This document shows, one piece after another, positions 25,759 through 34,602 of a DNA stretch of 64,000 nucleotides. Source of the DNA: Vicinamibacterales bacterium (GTDB lineage Bacteria > Acidobacteriota > Vicinamibacteria > Vicinamibacterales > UBA8438); the NCBI GenBank assembly GCA_937766455.1, contig CALLXD010000034.1, positions 1 to 64,000 on the forward strand, in the 5' to 3' direction. Both the position numbers and the translations under genes were made by a program. Position 1 is the stretch's first letter. Each line of letters begins with the position of its first letter. A model generated the notes under the pieces. That model had not been told where the DNA came from. It did no database searches and was given only the letters and a program-made list of their open reading frames with translations.

Positions 25759-27333
25759 ATGACTGAGTCGCGCCGGCGGTATGGCTGGGAGCGCCAGCAG
25801 TTCTCGCGTCGTGCGTTTTTGGCCGGTGGGGCGGCGCTGGTGGCCGCGCCGTCGGTGCCCCTGATCGGCCAGCCACGGCAGACCCCGCGATTCGCCGGAC
25901 CGCCCTTCAGTCTGGGGGTGGCGTCTGGTGACCCCACGTCGGACGGCGTGGTGCTGTGGACCCGACTCGCCCCGGTGCCGCTGGCCGGTGGCGGGATGGG
26001 AGACGAGGCCGTCGAGGTCAGCTGGGCGGTCGCGACCGACGAGCGCATGACCCGTGTCGTCCAACGCGGCGTCAGCGTGGCGCGTTCCGACCAGGGCCAC
26101 GCCGTGCATGTGGAAGTCGCGGGGTTGGAGCCTGACCGCTGGTATTGGTATCGCTTCCGTTCAGGCAGCGAGGCGAGCCGGGTCGGCCGCACCCGGACGC
26201 TCCCTGTGGCCGGGTCGCCGGTCAGTCAATTGAAGATGGCCTTCGTCTCATGCCAGCACTACGAGATGGGCTACTTCACGGCCTACCGTCACATGCTCGA
26301 GGACGACCTCGATGTCGTGTTCCATCTGGGCGACTACATCTATGAGTATGACGGGCGCGACGGACGGGCCCGGAAACACACGGGTGACGAGATCGAACTG
26401 TTGCGTGATTACCGAAACCGGCATGCGCTCTACAGACTCGACCCCGACCTACAGGAGGCGCACGCTCGATTTCCGTTCATCGTCACCTGGGACGACCACG
26501 AGGTCGACAACAACTATGCCGGCGGCGTGTCCGAGGAAGAAGGATTTGCCTCGGAGCTCTTTCTACGCCGTCGGGCTGAGGCGTATCAGGCGTACTACGA
26601 GCACATGCCGCTTCGGTCGGCCTCGACCCCAGCCGGTCCGCGGATGCAGCTGTATCGCCAGTTTGAATACGGCGACCTGGCCTCGTTCTTCGTGCTCGAC
26701 ACCAGACAGTATCGAACGGACCAACCGTGCGGCGACCAGCGGGGTCCGGCTTGTGTCGATGTCGGCGACGCGAACGCCACCTTGTTGGGGAACACGCAAG
26801 AGCAGTGGTTGCTCAGTGGGCTCGATCAGTCGGCGAGCCGATGGAACGTGCTGCCTCAGCAAGTGATGATGGCCCGGGTGGATTTGGCGCCTGGCGACGA
26901 CGAGCTGATCAGCATGGACCAGTGGAGTGGGTACGAAGTGGCCCGGCGGCGGTTGATGGAGTTTCTCGCGTCGCGCCAGCCCTCCAACCCGGTCGTACTC
27001 ACGGGCGACATCCATACCAACTGGGTCAACGACCTGCGGGTCGACTATGCGGCCGAGCGGTCCCCGGTGGTGGGCACCGAGTTTGTCGGTACATCAATCA
27101 CGTCGGGGGGCGATGGCTCCGACGTGCGGGATAGCACCGCCGGCGTATTGGCGGAGAATCCCGCGGTGCGTTTCTTCAACAATCAACGTGGCTACGTGCG
27201 GTGCACCATCACGCCGAGCCGTTGGACGTCGGACTATCGGGTGCTCGAGTACGTGACCCACCAGGGCAGTCCGATATCTACTCGTGCGTCGTTCGTGGTG
27301 GAAGACGGGCGCCCTGGGGCGGAACCTGCCTAG
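25759..27333 (+). CDS. phoD: Tat-exported PhoD-family alkaline phosphatase/phosphodiesterase
   Basis: A 524-residue protein from ATG 25759, behind GAAAGGTGG. The Tat signal is SRRAFLAGGAALVAA near 19-33. The N-terminal PhoD domain contains FSLGVASGDPTSDGVVLWTRL. The metallophosphatase core has FVSCQHYEMGYFTAYRHM near 160, HLGDYIYEYDG near 190, TWDDHEVDNNYAGG near 245, and VLTGDIHTNWVNDL near 415. These match PhoD enzymes that release phosphate from diesters and monoesters outside the inner membrane, with calcium and iron as usual cofactors. It is transcribed divergently from the his leader. No Pho box was identified. Confidence 0.9.
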   Translation: MTESRRRYGWERQQFSRRAFLAGGAALVAAPSVPLIGQPRQTPRFAGPPFSLGVASGDPTSDGVVLWTRLAPVPLAGGGMGDEAVEVSWAVATDERMTRVVQRGVSVARSDQGHAVHVEVAGLEPDRWYWYRFRSGSEASRVGRTRTLPVAGSPVSQLKMAFVSCQHYEMGYFTAYRHMLEDDLDVVFHLGDYIYEYDGRDGRARKHTGDEIELLRDYRNRHALYRLDPDLQEAHARFPFIVTWDDHEVDNNYAGGVSEEEGFASELFLRRRAEAYQAYYEHMPLRSASTPAGPRMQLYRQFEYGDLASFFVLDTRQYRTDQPCGDQRGPACVDVGDANATLLGNTQEQWLLSGLDQSASRWNVLPQQVMMARVDLAPGDDELISMDQWSGYEVARRRLMEFLASRQPSNPVVLTGDIHTNWVNDLRVDYAAERSPVVGTEFVGTSITSGGDGSDVRDSTAGVLAENPAVRFFNNQRGYVRCTITPSRWTSDYRVLEYVTHQGSPISTRASFVVEDGRPGAEPA

Positions 27334-27342
27334 TCCTGTCGG

Positions 27343-30057
27343 TCAGAACTGGACGCGGATACCGGCGAAGCCACTGCGCGGCGCGCCAGGTGACAGAAAC
27401 CTGGGATCGTCGGCGTTGGGGACCTCGTTCAGCTCGATTTCGACTTCGGCCAGGAGCCCGAACGTCTCGTAGTCGATGTCGAGCAGGTTGTCGACTCGGG
27501 CGAACAGCTCCATGCTGTCGGTGAGCCGATACGACGAACGGAAGTTGGCCACGCCGTAGCCGTCCACTGGCAGCTGATCGTTACCTTCGTCCCCCAGAAA
27601 GATCCGGCTCGACGACACGATCGTCTCCAGCGCGACATCCCACCTCGGGGTGACCGCGATCCCGACACCCGTCTTGAAGCTGTGTCGCGGGATACCCGCG
27701 AGCCGGTCACCCGGTTGCACTTCGAGTTGACCGTCGCTGTTGGTGGCGTCGTTCACCTCCGTGTTGCCTGGTAGCTCCAGCGGAGATTCAAAGGTCGCGT
27801 TGACCAAACCGTAGCTCGCGAACCACGTGACCCTTCCGACTCGTCCACGGAGATCGGCATCCAGCCCCACCCGTTGCGTATCGCCCGCGTTCTGGAAAAA
27901 CCCGGTGCCAATGAGCCGGGAAGACGCCACGAAGAGGATGTCGTCGTTAATCCGCGTGCGATACCAGGAGGCAGACCACTCGACATGGCCGGTGGACAAG
28001 AGGTGGTTGCCTCGCACGCCGCCTTCGAATGACTTGGCCACGGCCTGCTCCAGCGGGGGGTCCGACAGAAATGCGTTCGGCACGCGACATGGCTCGTCGG
28101 GGTCCGCACAGCTCAGTTCGGCCGCGGTGGGGGCTCGGTTCGATTCCGTATAGCGAGCGAAGACCGACGCGGCGTCGTTCAATTCGAAGACACCACCGAC
28201 TCCGCCGTTGAAACGGCTGAACGTGTGGTCGCCGTTCAACGACGTGCCGAGCTGGTCGAAGATGTTGATCCGGGAGTGGTTGAACCGTCCCGATACGGTC
28301 AGATGAACCCGTTCGGTCACCGAGAGTGTGTCGCTGAAGTACGCCCCGAGTGTGCGATTGTCGGTGACGAGGCTGGTATTGAATTGGTCGTCAGGAGCTC
28401 TGCCAAAAATACCGACGAAGAGTCCCGATCCGGCGACCGAGCGGTCTTCGGTCAGCGTGCCCACTTCGCTGTTGGACGCGAAGGCGACGTCGGCCAGATC
28501 GGCGGATGCGCCCAGGACCAACACGTTGTGGTCTCCGGTCGCGGAGGCTTGGACCGTGGCCCCATACCCTTGTGACTGCGTCGACGTGCGATTAAAGGCG
28601 GCGTTCCCCGCAGCGTCCGCATCGGTGATGAACACACCGGACTGCGTATCGACTAGCGGGTCGGCAGGGATGTCGAGCACGCGGTCGACCGCGCTTCCCG
28701 AAGCCTGGGCATCGTCGTCAGCGTCGGGCCCGCCGACGCTGTGACACAAGGTGTTGGGAGGCGCGTCCGGGGGCAGGGCGGCGTCCTCGCACACCGCGAA
28801 ATCGGCCTCGTCCCCGTTGAGTGTGTCGCGGTCGAGGTCGCGGTAGTAGCCCGTCACCTGCACGGTCCACGTGTCCGACGCGGTCAGACCGACCCGTCCC
28901 TGGATGAACCCCAGTTCGTTCTCGGTCGTGTCGGGAAAGGTAAAGACGGCCGCGCGGTCGACGGCCAACAACTCGATCGGCGCAGCGCTATTCCCATTGA
29001 GTCGGGTGTTGGCGTAGGTGACGTTCACACCCGCATTGACCCGGTCGGCCCGATAGGCGAGATCGACGACGGCCTGGTTGACAGAGGACGGAGAGGCGAG
29101 GCGCCATCCCGTTTCGTCGAAACGCGTAGCCCCGACGTACATGCCCCATGCGCCGCGTTGCGCCCCGTATTCTGCCGTTCCGAGCAGCCGGCCAAAGGAG
29201 CCCCCCGACAGCTCCCCGCGGAAGCCGTCAAGATCGAAGCCGCTCTTCAGTTGCAGGGCGAGCGCGCCGCCGAGCGCGTTCAAGCCATATGTCGGGTCGG
29301 CGCCGGCGCTCAGTTGTATCTGATTGACCGCGAACATCGGCATCAGGTCGAACTGCACCGTGTCGCCGAACGGTTCGTTGACTCGCACCCCGTTCTGGTA
29401 GACCGCGATGCCTTGCGGCAGTCCCAGCAGCGGTGACGCCGTAAATCCGCGGAAACGCAGTGTCGGCTGGAACAGGTTGGCGGTCGTCCCTTCCATCGAG
29501 ATGGCCCCGATCCGCTCGTTGAGTGCGTCGGACACGGATGGGGCGCCGCGTGCGCGGAGTTCCTCCGCCCCAACGACCGACACCGTGGCCGGCAGCCGCT
29601 CGCGTCCGATCGTGGCGCCGAGGAGGGGGGTGACCCCGACCACGCTGACCTGTTCCGTGACGGGAGCCAGTCCGAGCTGTACATCGAGGGTCGTGGTGTC
29701 ACCGTTGCGGAGGGAGACGGTCTCTCGGACCGTTTGGAAACCCACCAGTTCGAGTTCGACCGCGTACTCGCCCGGTGTCAGCCGTGACGCCGCAAACGCG
29801 CCAGTCGCGTCTGTTACCAGGACGAGCGGCGCAGGAAGCCCAGGCGATTGGACGGTCACGGTGACCCCGACCAAGGGCCCATCCTGTACATCGGTGACGC
29901 GACCCTGGAGTGAGCCCGAGCCGGTCTGGGCGGTTGCCAGGCCGGATCCGACGAGGAGCACGATGCTTGCGGCACTCAGTGCGCGGAACTTCCGCCAGGT
30001 GTGCCTGTTCACTGCGGCAGCGATGAAACGAATCCAGATACGTGCCGTGGTTGTCAT
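27343..30057 (-). CDS. TonB-dependent outer-membrane receptor with N-terminal carboxypeptidase-regulatory domain
   Basis: A 904-residue protein. A signal segment ends near residue 44 (GSGLATAQ). A CarboxypepD_reg-like beta-sandwich spans about 48-130 (SLQGRVTDVQDGPLVGVTVTV). The plug domain spans about 150-260 (VSVVGAEELRARGAPSVSDAL, IAVYQNGVRVNEPFGD, GGALALQLKSG). A 22-strand-type barrel runs to the end, which closes with AGIRVQF, an aromatic C-terminus as expected for outer-membrane insertion. It takes up a ligand using TonB energy; the substrate is unknown. It is last in a three-gene same-strand cluster after an Ig-like lipoprotein and a beta-propeller protein. Confidence 0.9.
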   Translation of the reverse strand: MTTTARIWIRFIAAAVNRHTWRKFRALSAASIVLLVGSGLATAQTGSGSLQGRVTDVQDGPLVGVTVTVQSPGLPAPLVLVTDATGAFAASRLTPGEYAVELELVGFQTVRETVSLRNGDTTTLDVQLGLAPVTEQVSVVGVTPLLGATIGRERLPATVSVVGAEELRARGAPSVSDALNERIGAISMEGTTANLFQPTLRFRGFTASPLLGLPQGIAVYQNGVRVNEPFGDTVQFDLMPMFAVNQIQLSAGADPTYGLNALGGALALQLKSGFDLDGFRGELSGGSFGRLLGTAEYGAQRGAWGMYVGATRFDETGWRLASPSSVNQAVVDLAYRADRVNAGVNVTYANTRLNGNSAAPIELLAVDRAAVFTFPDTTENELGFIQGRVGLTASDTWTVQVTGYYRDLDRDTLNGDEADFAVCEDAALPPDAPPNTLCHSVGGPDADDDAQASGSAVDRVLDIPADPLVDTQSGVFITDADAAGNAAFNRTSTQSQGYGATVQASATGDHNVLVLGASADLADVAFASNSEVGTLTEDRSVAGSGLFVGIFGRAPDDQFNTSLVTDNRTLGAYFSDTLSVTERVHLTVSGRFNHSRINIFDQLGTSLNGDHTFSRFNGGVGGVFELNDAASVFARYTESNRAPTAAELSCADPDEPCRVPNAFLSDPPLEQAVAKSFEGGVRGNHLLSTGHVEWSASWYRTRINDDILFVASSRLIGTGFFQNAGDTQRVGLDADLRGRVGRVTWFASYGLVNATFESPLELPGNTEVNDATNSDGQLEVQPGDRLAGIPRHSFKTGVGIAVTPRWDVALETIVSSSRIFLGDEGNDQLPVDGYGVANFRSSYRLTDSMELFARVDNLLDIDYETFGLLAEVEIELNEVPNADDPRFLSPGAPRSGFAGIRVQF

Positions 30058-30122
30058 GCAGGCTGAGTCGTCCGCGCGGGTCGGAGGACGGACACAAGAG
30101 TATAGCGAGGTGACGAGCGGAG

Positions 30123-31388
30123 CTATCGGATCTCGAACGGGATGCTGACGGTCTCGCCGTGCGGTCCGGCACCCCGCTCGGTGACCTCGAATGAGGTGCC
30201 GATCTGGTTGCCCGCCAGGTCTTCGACGATGGTAGACGCCACCAGCGCATACGTGCCAGCGACCCAGGGTCGCGCCGGGGTCAACAGCCAGCGTGTTTCC
30301 CAGCTGCCGCTTTCCACCTCGCCCTGGACCGGTTCGCCTGCGGCCGTCTCGACCCCTATCGCCCGTTGCATCAACGCGTGGTCGAGCGGCTCCGGAAACG
30401 ACACGACGAGTCTCTGCGTCGAGCCGGCCGTCGGCACCCGAAGCCGCCAGGTGGTGTGATCCAGGGGGGTCGCGTCGGCAGGTCCCACGCTGAAGCGCTT
30501 CTCGAACGGTGCTTGCAGCGGGTTGCCCTGGGCGTCGGGCCAGGCTGGGTCCACGACCAGGGCGTAGGTCTCGCCGGCTCGCAGCGAACGACCGAGTTGT
30601 GCGTTCAGTTCAAGTCCCTGCTTGATCCGACCCGGGTCGAAGAAGACGGTGTAGCGCGTGTGATCCGCGTTCCAGAAATCGGCACCGAACGGTAGAAACG
30701 GCGCATCAACGTCTCGGCCACGTTCGTCTTGCAGCGTGACGTAGGCGAGCCCGTCGACATGGCTCATGGGGGCGGAGAAGTGCAGATAGAGCTTGAGCTG
30801 ATTCTCTGGGATGCGGTCGCCGCTTGGGAAGATTCGATCGATCACGGTGGTCCGTTTGACGTCAGGCTTTGGCAGCGATATCAGCGTTTCCACTGCGGCC
30901 AGGGTGTCTCCCGCCGTGCCGTCCAGGCCGGGCAGCCGGCTCGGATCGAGACGCACGGCGTAGGAGCGTCCGGCGTCGAACGGGAACATCGGCGTGAACC
31001 GGAGCGAGCCATTCTCGTCGACGGTGTGTGATCCCAGAACCGCAGGCAGATCCGAGTCTGCGGTCCCATCTTCCATGACGACGGTCACGCGAAGCAGGTC
31101 CGACCACTGTTGGGCGGTCAGTCCATCGTGGCGCAGGGTGTCCACCTGCGCCACGGGTAGCCCGACCACCTGGACGGTGGCCGGGCCGGAATCGTCGGTG
31201 TCATCCGGCATTGCGGAGACGGTAATGGACACCGCTGACAGGTCCAGCATCGGTGCGTTCGCACAGCCGGCCACAAGCGCACACAGACCGACGACCGACG
31301 CCAGACGCCTGAGTCCGAGGCCGACCGAACCCCGGCTCTGGCGTTGGCTCGGTGTCACCCGTACCCCGTTGTCGCGCGCAGCTTCCAT
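30123..31388 (-). CDS. Lipoprotein with bacterial Ig-like (SbsA/Big_5) repeats
   Basis: A 421-residue protein from ATG 31388. The signal ends with a consensus lipobox LVAGC near residue 40 (VVGLCALVAGCANAP), so it should be lipid-anchored. The rest reads as repeated beta-sandwich units with hallmark phrases LRFTPMFPFDAGRSYAVRLDP, LKLYLHFSAPMSHVDG, YTVFFDPGRIKQGLELN and WLLTPARPWVAGTYALVAST, typical of Ig-like domains found in bacterial surface proteins. Function is unknown. It sits 40 bases after the propeller gene and 65 before the TonB receptor, so it may serve that receptor. Confidence 0.78.
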   Translation of the reverse strand: MEAARDNGVRVTPSQRQSRGSVGLGLRRLASVVGLCALVAGCANAPMLDLSAVSITVSAMPDDTDDSGPATVQVVGLPVAQVDTLRHDGLTAQQWSDLLRVTVVMEDGTADSDLPAVLGSHTVDENGSLRFTPMFPFDAGRSYAVRLDPSRLPGLDGTAGDTLAAVETLISLPKPDVKRTTVIDRIFPSGDRIPENQLKLYLHFSAPMSHVDGLAYVTLQDERGRDVDAPFLPFGADFWNADHTRYTVFFDPGRIKQGLELNAQLGRSLRAGETYALVVDPAWPDAQGNPLQAPFEKRFSVGPADATPLDHTTWRLRVPTAGSTQRLVVSFPEPLDHALMQRAIGVETAAGEPVQGEVESGSWETRWLLTPARPWVAGTYALVASTIVEDLAGNQIGTSFEVTERGAGPHGETVSIPFEIR

Positions 31389-31428
31389 CACACTCGCTAT
31401 GTACCCGTCCACGGGTGCGACCGAGCCG

Positions 31429-32523
31429 CTACGGCAGGGAGAGCGCCTCGAGGTTGGCCAGACCGGCGTCATTCCGCGCGATGACGACCATGTGCTCGTC
31501 GTCCAGCAGATCGAGTTGTTCGATTCCCGTCAGTTGCTCAATCGTCTCGAAGGCGACGCCGGCCGTGCTCCCGCCTCCGACTGGTTCGGTCAGTCCAGGC
31601 TGAGAGTCGAAGTCGGATGTCGGAATCTTCATCACGCCACGGCTGGTGTTCGACATCAACAGATAGTCGGCGCCGTCCTTCTCATACACCACCATGTCGA
31701 TCGGCCTATTTCCGCTGCCCAGTTCGGCGATCGTCGTCCCCATCACCTTCGCGCCGGGTTGCAGCGTCGTGACCGGGAACTTCACGAGCGGCGTGCACAG
31801 GTACCCAGCGATCAGGTTCTGCTCCCCACCGATCTCGTACGGCACGAACGTATACACGGGGGAGTGGGTCTCGAATCGTCCATGCGCCGCGTGCCAGATC
31901 TCCACGCTGGCGCCGCTGCTCGCGGACGCGAACGGATAGGGGACCGCACGGAGTTTCGACGAAAATTCTTCACTGGACAGTCCTGCGATGAACAGCTGGT
32001 CATCTACGAAGGACATGTCTGTGACAGACGACGCGCGGGGGTTACGACGCGCGCTCGGGTTCGAGGCCGGGGCGTTGGGGAGTGCAATCTCTGTGTACGG
32101 AATCTCACCCAACGGCACCAGGGCAAGCGTGCCTGCTCCGTCGACCCGCAGGAGCACCGGCGTGGAATTGGCGCCAAGACCGCGCGACACCGAGAGGAAG
32201 GCATTCTTGGACGTGGGATTGACGGCCAGGTCGTTGATCCGGATCTGGTCTGGGGCGGTACCCAGCAGCGCCGCGATCTGTCGATCGATGCCTGGTACGT
32301 TCATGGTCCCGGGCGTGCCGCTGGTGCCTGCTGCCCCCAGTTCGAGCGCCACAATCTTCGCCGCGCCGTTGTCGGCGACGAACAATACATTGTCGGGTCC
32401 GAAGGCGAGCGGGCCGCCGGCCGTCAGCGTGGGACCTTCGGCGGCCGATGCCGACTGGGCCGAGGTTGCCAGCAGAACCGAGAGCGCGATCGTGCACAAC
32501 GAGCACCGGGTGCGATGCGGCAT
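31429..32523 (-). CDS. Secreted beta-propeller-like protein
   Basis: A 364-residue protein from ATG 32523, preceded by the strong site AGAGGAGG. A signal peptide covers about 1-26 (ALSVLLATSAQSASA). The mature part has repeated propeller-like strands: GGPLAFGPDNVLFVADNGAAKIVAL, INDLAVNPTSKNAFLSVSRG, VTDMSFVDDQLFIAGLS, YLLMSNTSRGVMKIP, LDLLDDEHMVVIARN. No catalytic motif is evident. It is the first gene of the same-strand cluster with the Ig-like lipoprotein and the TonB receptor, suggesting a shared surface function. A longer in-frame start at 33219 crosses the divergent gene and is rejected. Confidence 0.75.
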   Translation of the reverse strand: MPHRTRCSLCTIALSVLLATSAQSASAAEGPTLTAGGPLAFGPDNVLFVADNGAAKIVALELGAAGTSGTPGTMNVPGIDRQIAALLGTAPDQIRINDLAVNPTSKNAFLSVSRGLGANSTPVLLRVDGAGTLALVPLGEIPYTEIALPNAPASNPSARRNPRASSVTDMSFVDDQLFIAGLSSEEFSSKLRAVPYPFASASSGASVEIWHAAHGRFETHSPVYTFVPYEIGGEQNLIAGYLCTPLVKFPVTTLQPGAKVMGTTIAELGSGNRPIDMVVYEKDGADYLLMSNTSRGVMKIPTSDFDSQPGLTEPVGGGSTAGVAFETIEQLTGIEQLDLLDDEHMVVIARNDAGLANLEALSLP

Positions 32524-32703
32524 GTGAAGCCTCCTCTGGTCCGTTGGCCGGACCCTGGCGAGTGTGATGACGGGAGCAGACGGCCATGCTAGCACGGGGC
32601 CGACGGGCGGGCGCTGTCGCGCGCGTCGATTCAACCAGGTCCGACTTTCGTCTACACTTGACGGGCGTTGCGCCACAACCCAGGACACCCAAGGAGGGTG
32701 CTC

Positions 32704-33261
32704 ATGCAGAGCGGGATTTTGACACCGAAAAAAGAGATCCGACGGAGTCTGATTCGACCCGCCCACCTGTGGTCTCGCAGCATCGTGAGCACTCCCGCGG
32801 TGGTCGTGGCCCTCACGCTCGTCGCCAGCGTCTGGATGGGCGGCACGGCGTGCGCCCAGGGTGGCGAGCGACAGCACGAGGGCGCGGCTCGAGCCGCACT
32901 TGAGGAATATTTTCGGGCCTGGAACGCCGAGGACAATGATGCCGTTGCCGCGATTAGCAATTTTCCACGGCTCAGTGTCGGCACCAACGGACAAGTGGTG
33001 CTTCGCCAGACTCCAGAAGAGATCCTGACCGACTTCCAGATATTGCGTCAGTCCGGGTGGGACCGATCGACGCTGGACCTGGCCGAAGCGGTGCAAGTCT
33101 CGGCGGACAAAGTGCACTTCCGGGTGGTGTTCACACGCTACGCGGTCGATGGTGCGCCCATCACCACCACCCCTGGCCTGTATGTCGTGACGCAGCAGGA
33201 TGGCCACTGGGGGCTTCAACTGCAGTCCGTGCTGCCCCCCACGTTTGTCCGCGAGCCGTGA
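32704..33261 (+). CDS. Exported SnoaL/NTF2-like protein
   Basis: A 185-residue protein from ATG 32704 behind a perfect AAGGAGG. Residues about 25-55 form a signal-like hydrophobic segment (TPAVVVALTLVASVWMGGTACAQ). After it comes an NTF2/SnoaL-like alpha-beta domain: AARAALEEYFRAWNAEDNDAVAAI, then VHFRVVFTRY and LYVVTQQDGHWGLQLQSV. Members of this fold range from isomerases to non-catalytic pockets; nothing here specifies a reaction. It ends four bases from the convergent regulator gene. Confidence 0.65.
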   Translation: MQSGILTPKKEIRRSLIRPAHLWSRSIVSTPAVVVALTLVASVWMGGTACAQGGERQHEGAARAALEEYFRAWNAEDNDAVAAISNFPRLSVGTNGQVVLRQTPEEILTDFQILRQSGWDRSTLDLAEAVQVSADKVHFRVVFTRYAVDGAPITTTPGLYVVTQQDGHWGLQLQSVLPPTFVREP

Positions 33262-33264
33262 CGA

Positions 33265-33699
33265 CTACTCCGACGGCGAGAAGACCTCCCTCGCGATCAT
33301 CACTTCGGTCGCCTTGACCAAGGCGGTGGCATCGTCCCCTCGCTTGAGCTTCAGTTCGTCCAGCGCGTCCCGCGTGATGACCGCCGTGAGCAGCTGGTCG
33401 CCGATACGCAGCCGGACCTGAGCGACCAACCCTTCCCGTCGCACTTCCTCGACCACGCCGCGTAGCCGGTTGCGGCCGCTCACCAGCATCAGGACGCCGC
33501 CTTGCTGTCGTTGCGGTGCCGGGTGCTCCGTCGCGCGGTGCTCCGTCGCCCGGAGCCGCGCGATCTCCGCCTCGGCGAGACGGTGGTGTCCGCCATCGGT
33601 CAGGGTGGTCCGTACCCGGCCGCGGTGAATCCACTGCTTGAGCGTCGAGTACCCGACCCCAAGCTGAGCGGCGGCCTGCCTCACGGTGAAAACTGCCAT
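33265..33699 (-). CDS. Molybdate-responsive regulator: MerR-type helix-turn-helix plus TOBE (Mop) domain
   Basis: A 144-residue protein. The N-terminal HTH (about 3-50, FTVRQAAAQLGVGYSTLKQW and GGHHRLAEAEI) is of the MerR/excisionase type. A short charged linker follows. The C-terminal TOBE/Mop domain (about 75-142) carries GRNRLRGVVEEVRREGLVAQ and LTAVITRDALDELKLKRGDDATALVKATEVM. TOBE domains bind molybdate or tungstate. It is divergent from modABC and a 25-base inverted repeat lies between them, so it very probably controls the transporter. It is smaller than ModE and uses a different HTH. Confidence 0.85.
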   Translation of the reverse strand: MAVFTVRQAAAQLGVGYSTLKQWIHRGRVRTTLTDGGHHRLAEAEIARLRATEHRATEHPAPQRQQGGVLMLVSGRNRLRGVVEEVRREGLVAQVRLRIGDQLLTAVITRDALDELKLKRGDDATALVKATEVMIAREVFSPSE

Positions 33700-33767
33700 C
33701 TCGTGACCCTCTGTCGCGGTTCAAGTGGGGGTGCTGCCCCCGGTCACTGCGCGCAATGTATGTATGC

Positions 33768-33792
33768 CGTTTCGATTAATCAACTCGAAACG
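33768..33792. promoter_or_regulatory. Candidate operator for the HTH-TOBE regulator
   Basis: An 8-bp perfect inverted repeat, CGTTTCGA and TCGAAACG, is separated by 9 AT-rich bases in the 132-base spacer between the regulator and modA. A second small palindrome, AAACGTTT (33788-33795), overlaps its right arm. It lies upstream of possible modA -35/-10 elements (TTGTAA near 33794 and TACTAT near 33815), so binding would block transcription. Confidence 0.65.
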
Positions 33793-33831
33793 TTTGTAAA
33801 ATCAGATGTAATCATACTATATTGATATAAT

Positions 33832-34602
33832 ATGCGTGCTGCTTCAATGGCGGCCATGCTGGTCGCGCTGTCTTTAACCGCCTGTGGACGCGGGATCGAT
33901 CGCGCGCCGGCCCTGATCGTGTCGGCCGCTTCGAGTCTGACCGCCGTCCTCGAGCCGTTGGCCGCCACGTTCGAACGAGATACCGGCATTCGGGTCGAAT
34001 TGAACCTCGCCGGGTCGAGCACCTTGGCCGCGCAGGTGCTGGCTGGGGCACCGGTGGATGTGTTTATCAGCGCCGATCGGGCCCAGATGGACCGGGTGGC
34101 AGCCGAGGGGTTGGTCCGTCCCGCCACGCGGACCGACCTGCTGTCGAATCAGCTGGTGGTCGTGGTGCCGCTTGAGACACCAGTCTCACCCGCCGCGTCC
34201 CCTGCCGTGCTCGACGCCTTCGCCCGCATTGCGGTCGGCGACCCCGCCGCGGTGCCCGCGGGGGTCTACGCTCGTGCCTACCTCAAATCGGTGGGGTGGT
34301 GGGACCGATTGCAGGACCGATTCGTACCGACCCGCAGCGTGAGGGCGGCGCTGATGATTGTCGAAGCGGGTGAAGTGGATGCAGGCATTGTCTACCGCTC
34401 AGACGCGCTCTCTTCGCATCGGGTCATCCAGGTCTCCGCCGTCTCGATCGCCGAGGGGCCAGACATCGTCTATCCGGCCGCCGTCACCACCGGATCTGCC
34501 AACCCCGCGGCAGGCGAACGCTGGTTGGCCTATCTTGCCGGACCTGCTGCCAGTGCCGTGTTCGAGGCCGCGGGCTTCATCGTGCCGAGGGAGCGTCGGT
34601 GA
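33832..34602 (+). CDS. modA: ModA, molybdate-binding lipoprotein of the ABC transporter
   Basis: A 256-residue periplasmic binding protein with lipobox-like LSLTAC (Cys near 18). Binding-site signatures are LIVSAASSLTAVLEPLAATFE near 28, LAGSSTLAAQVLAGAPVDVFISAD near 60, and VEAGEVDAGIVYRSDA near 180. It captures molybdate or tungstate for ModBC. An AT-rich promoter region (TATAAT immediately before the ATG) precedes it; if transcription starts there, the ATG at 33847 may be used instead. modB overlaps by four bases. Confidence 0.93.
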   Translation: MRAASMAAMLVALSLTACGRGIDRAPALIVSAASSLTAVLEPLAATFERDTGIRVELNLAGSSTLAAQVLAGAPVDVFISADRAQMDRVAAEGLVRPATRTDLLSNQLVVVVPLETPVSPAASPAVLDAFARIAVGDPAAVPAGVYARAYLKSVGWWDRLQDRFVPTRSVRAALMIVEAGEVDAGIVYRSDALSSHRVIQVSAVSIAEGPDIVYPAAVTTGSANPAAGERWLAYLAGPAASAVFEAAGFIVPRERR

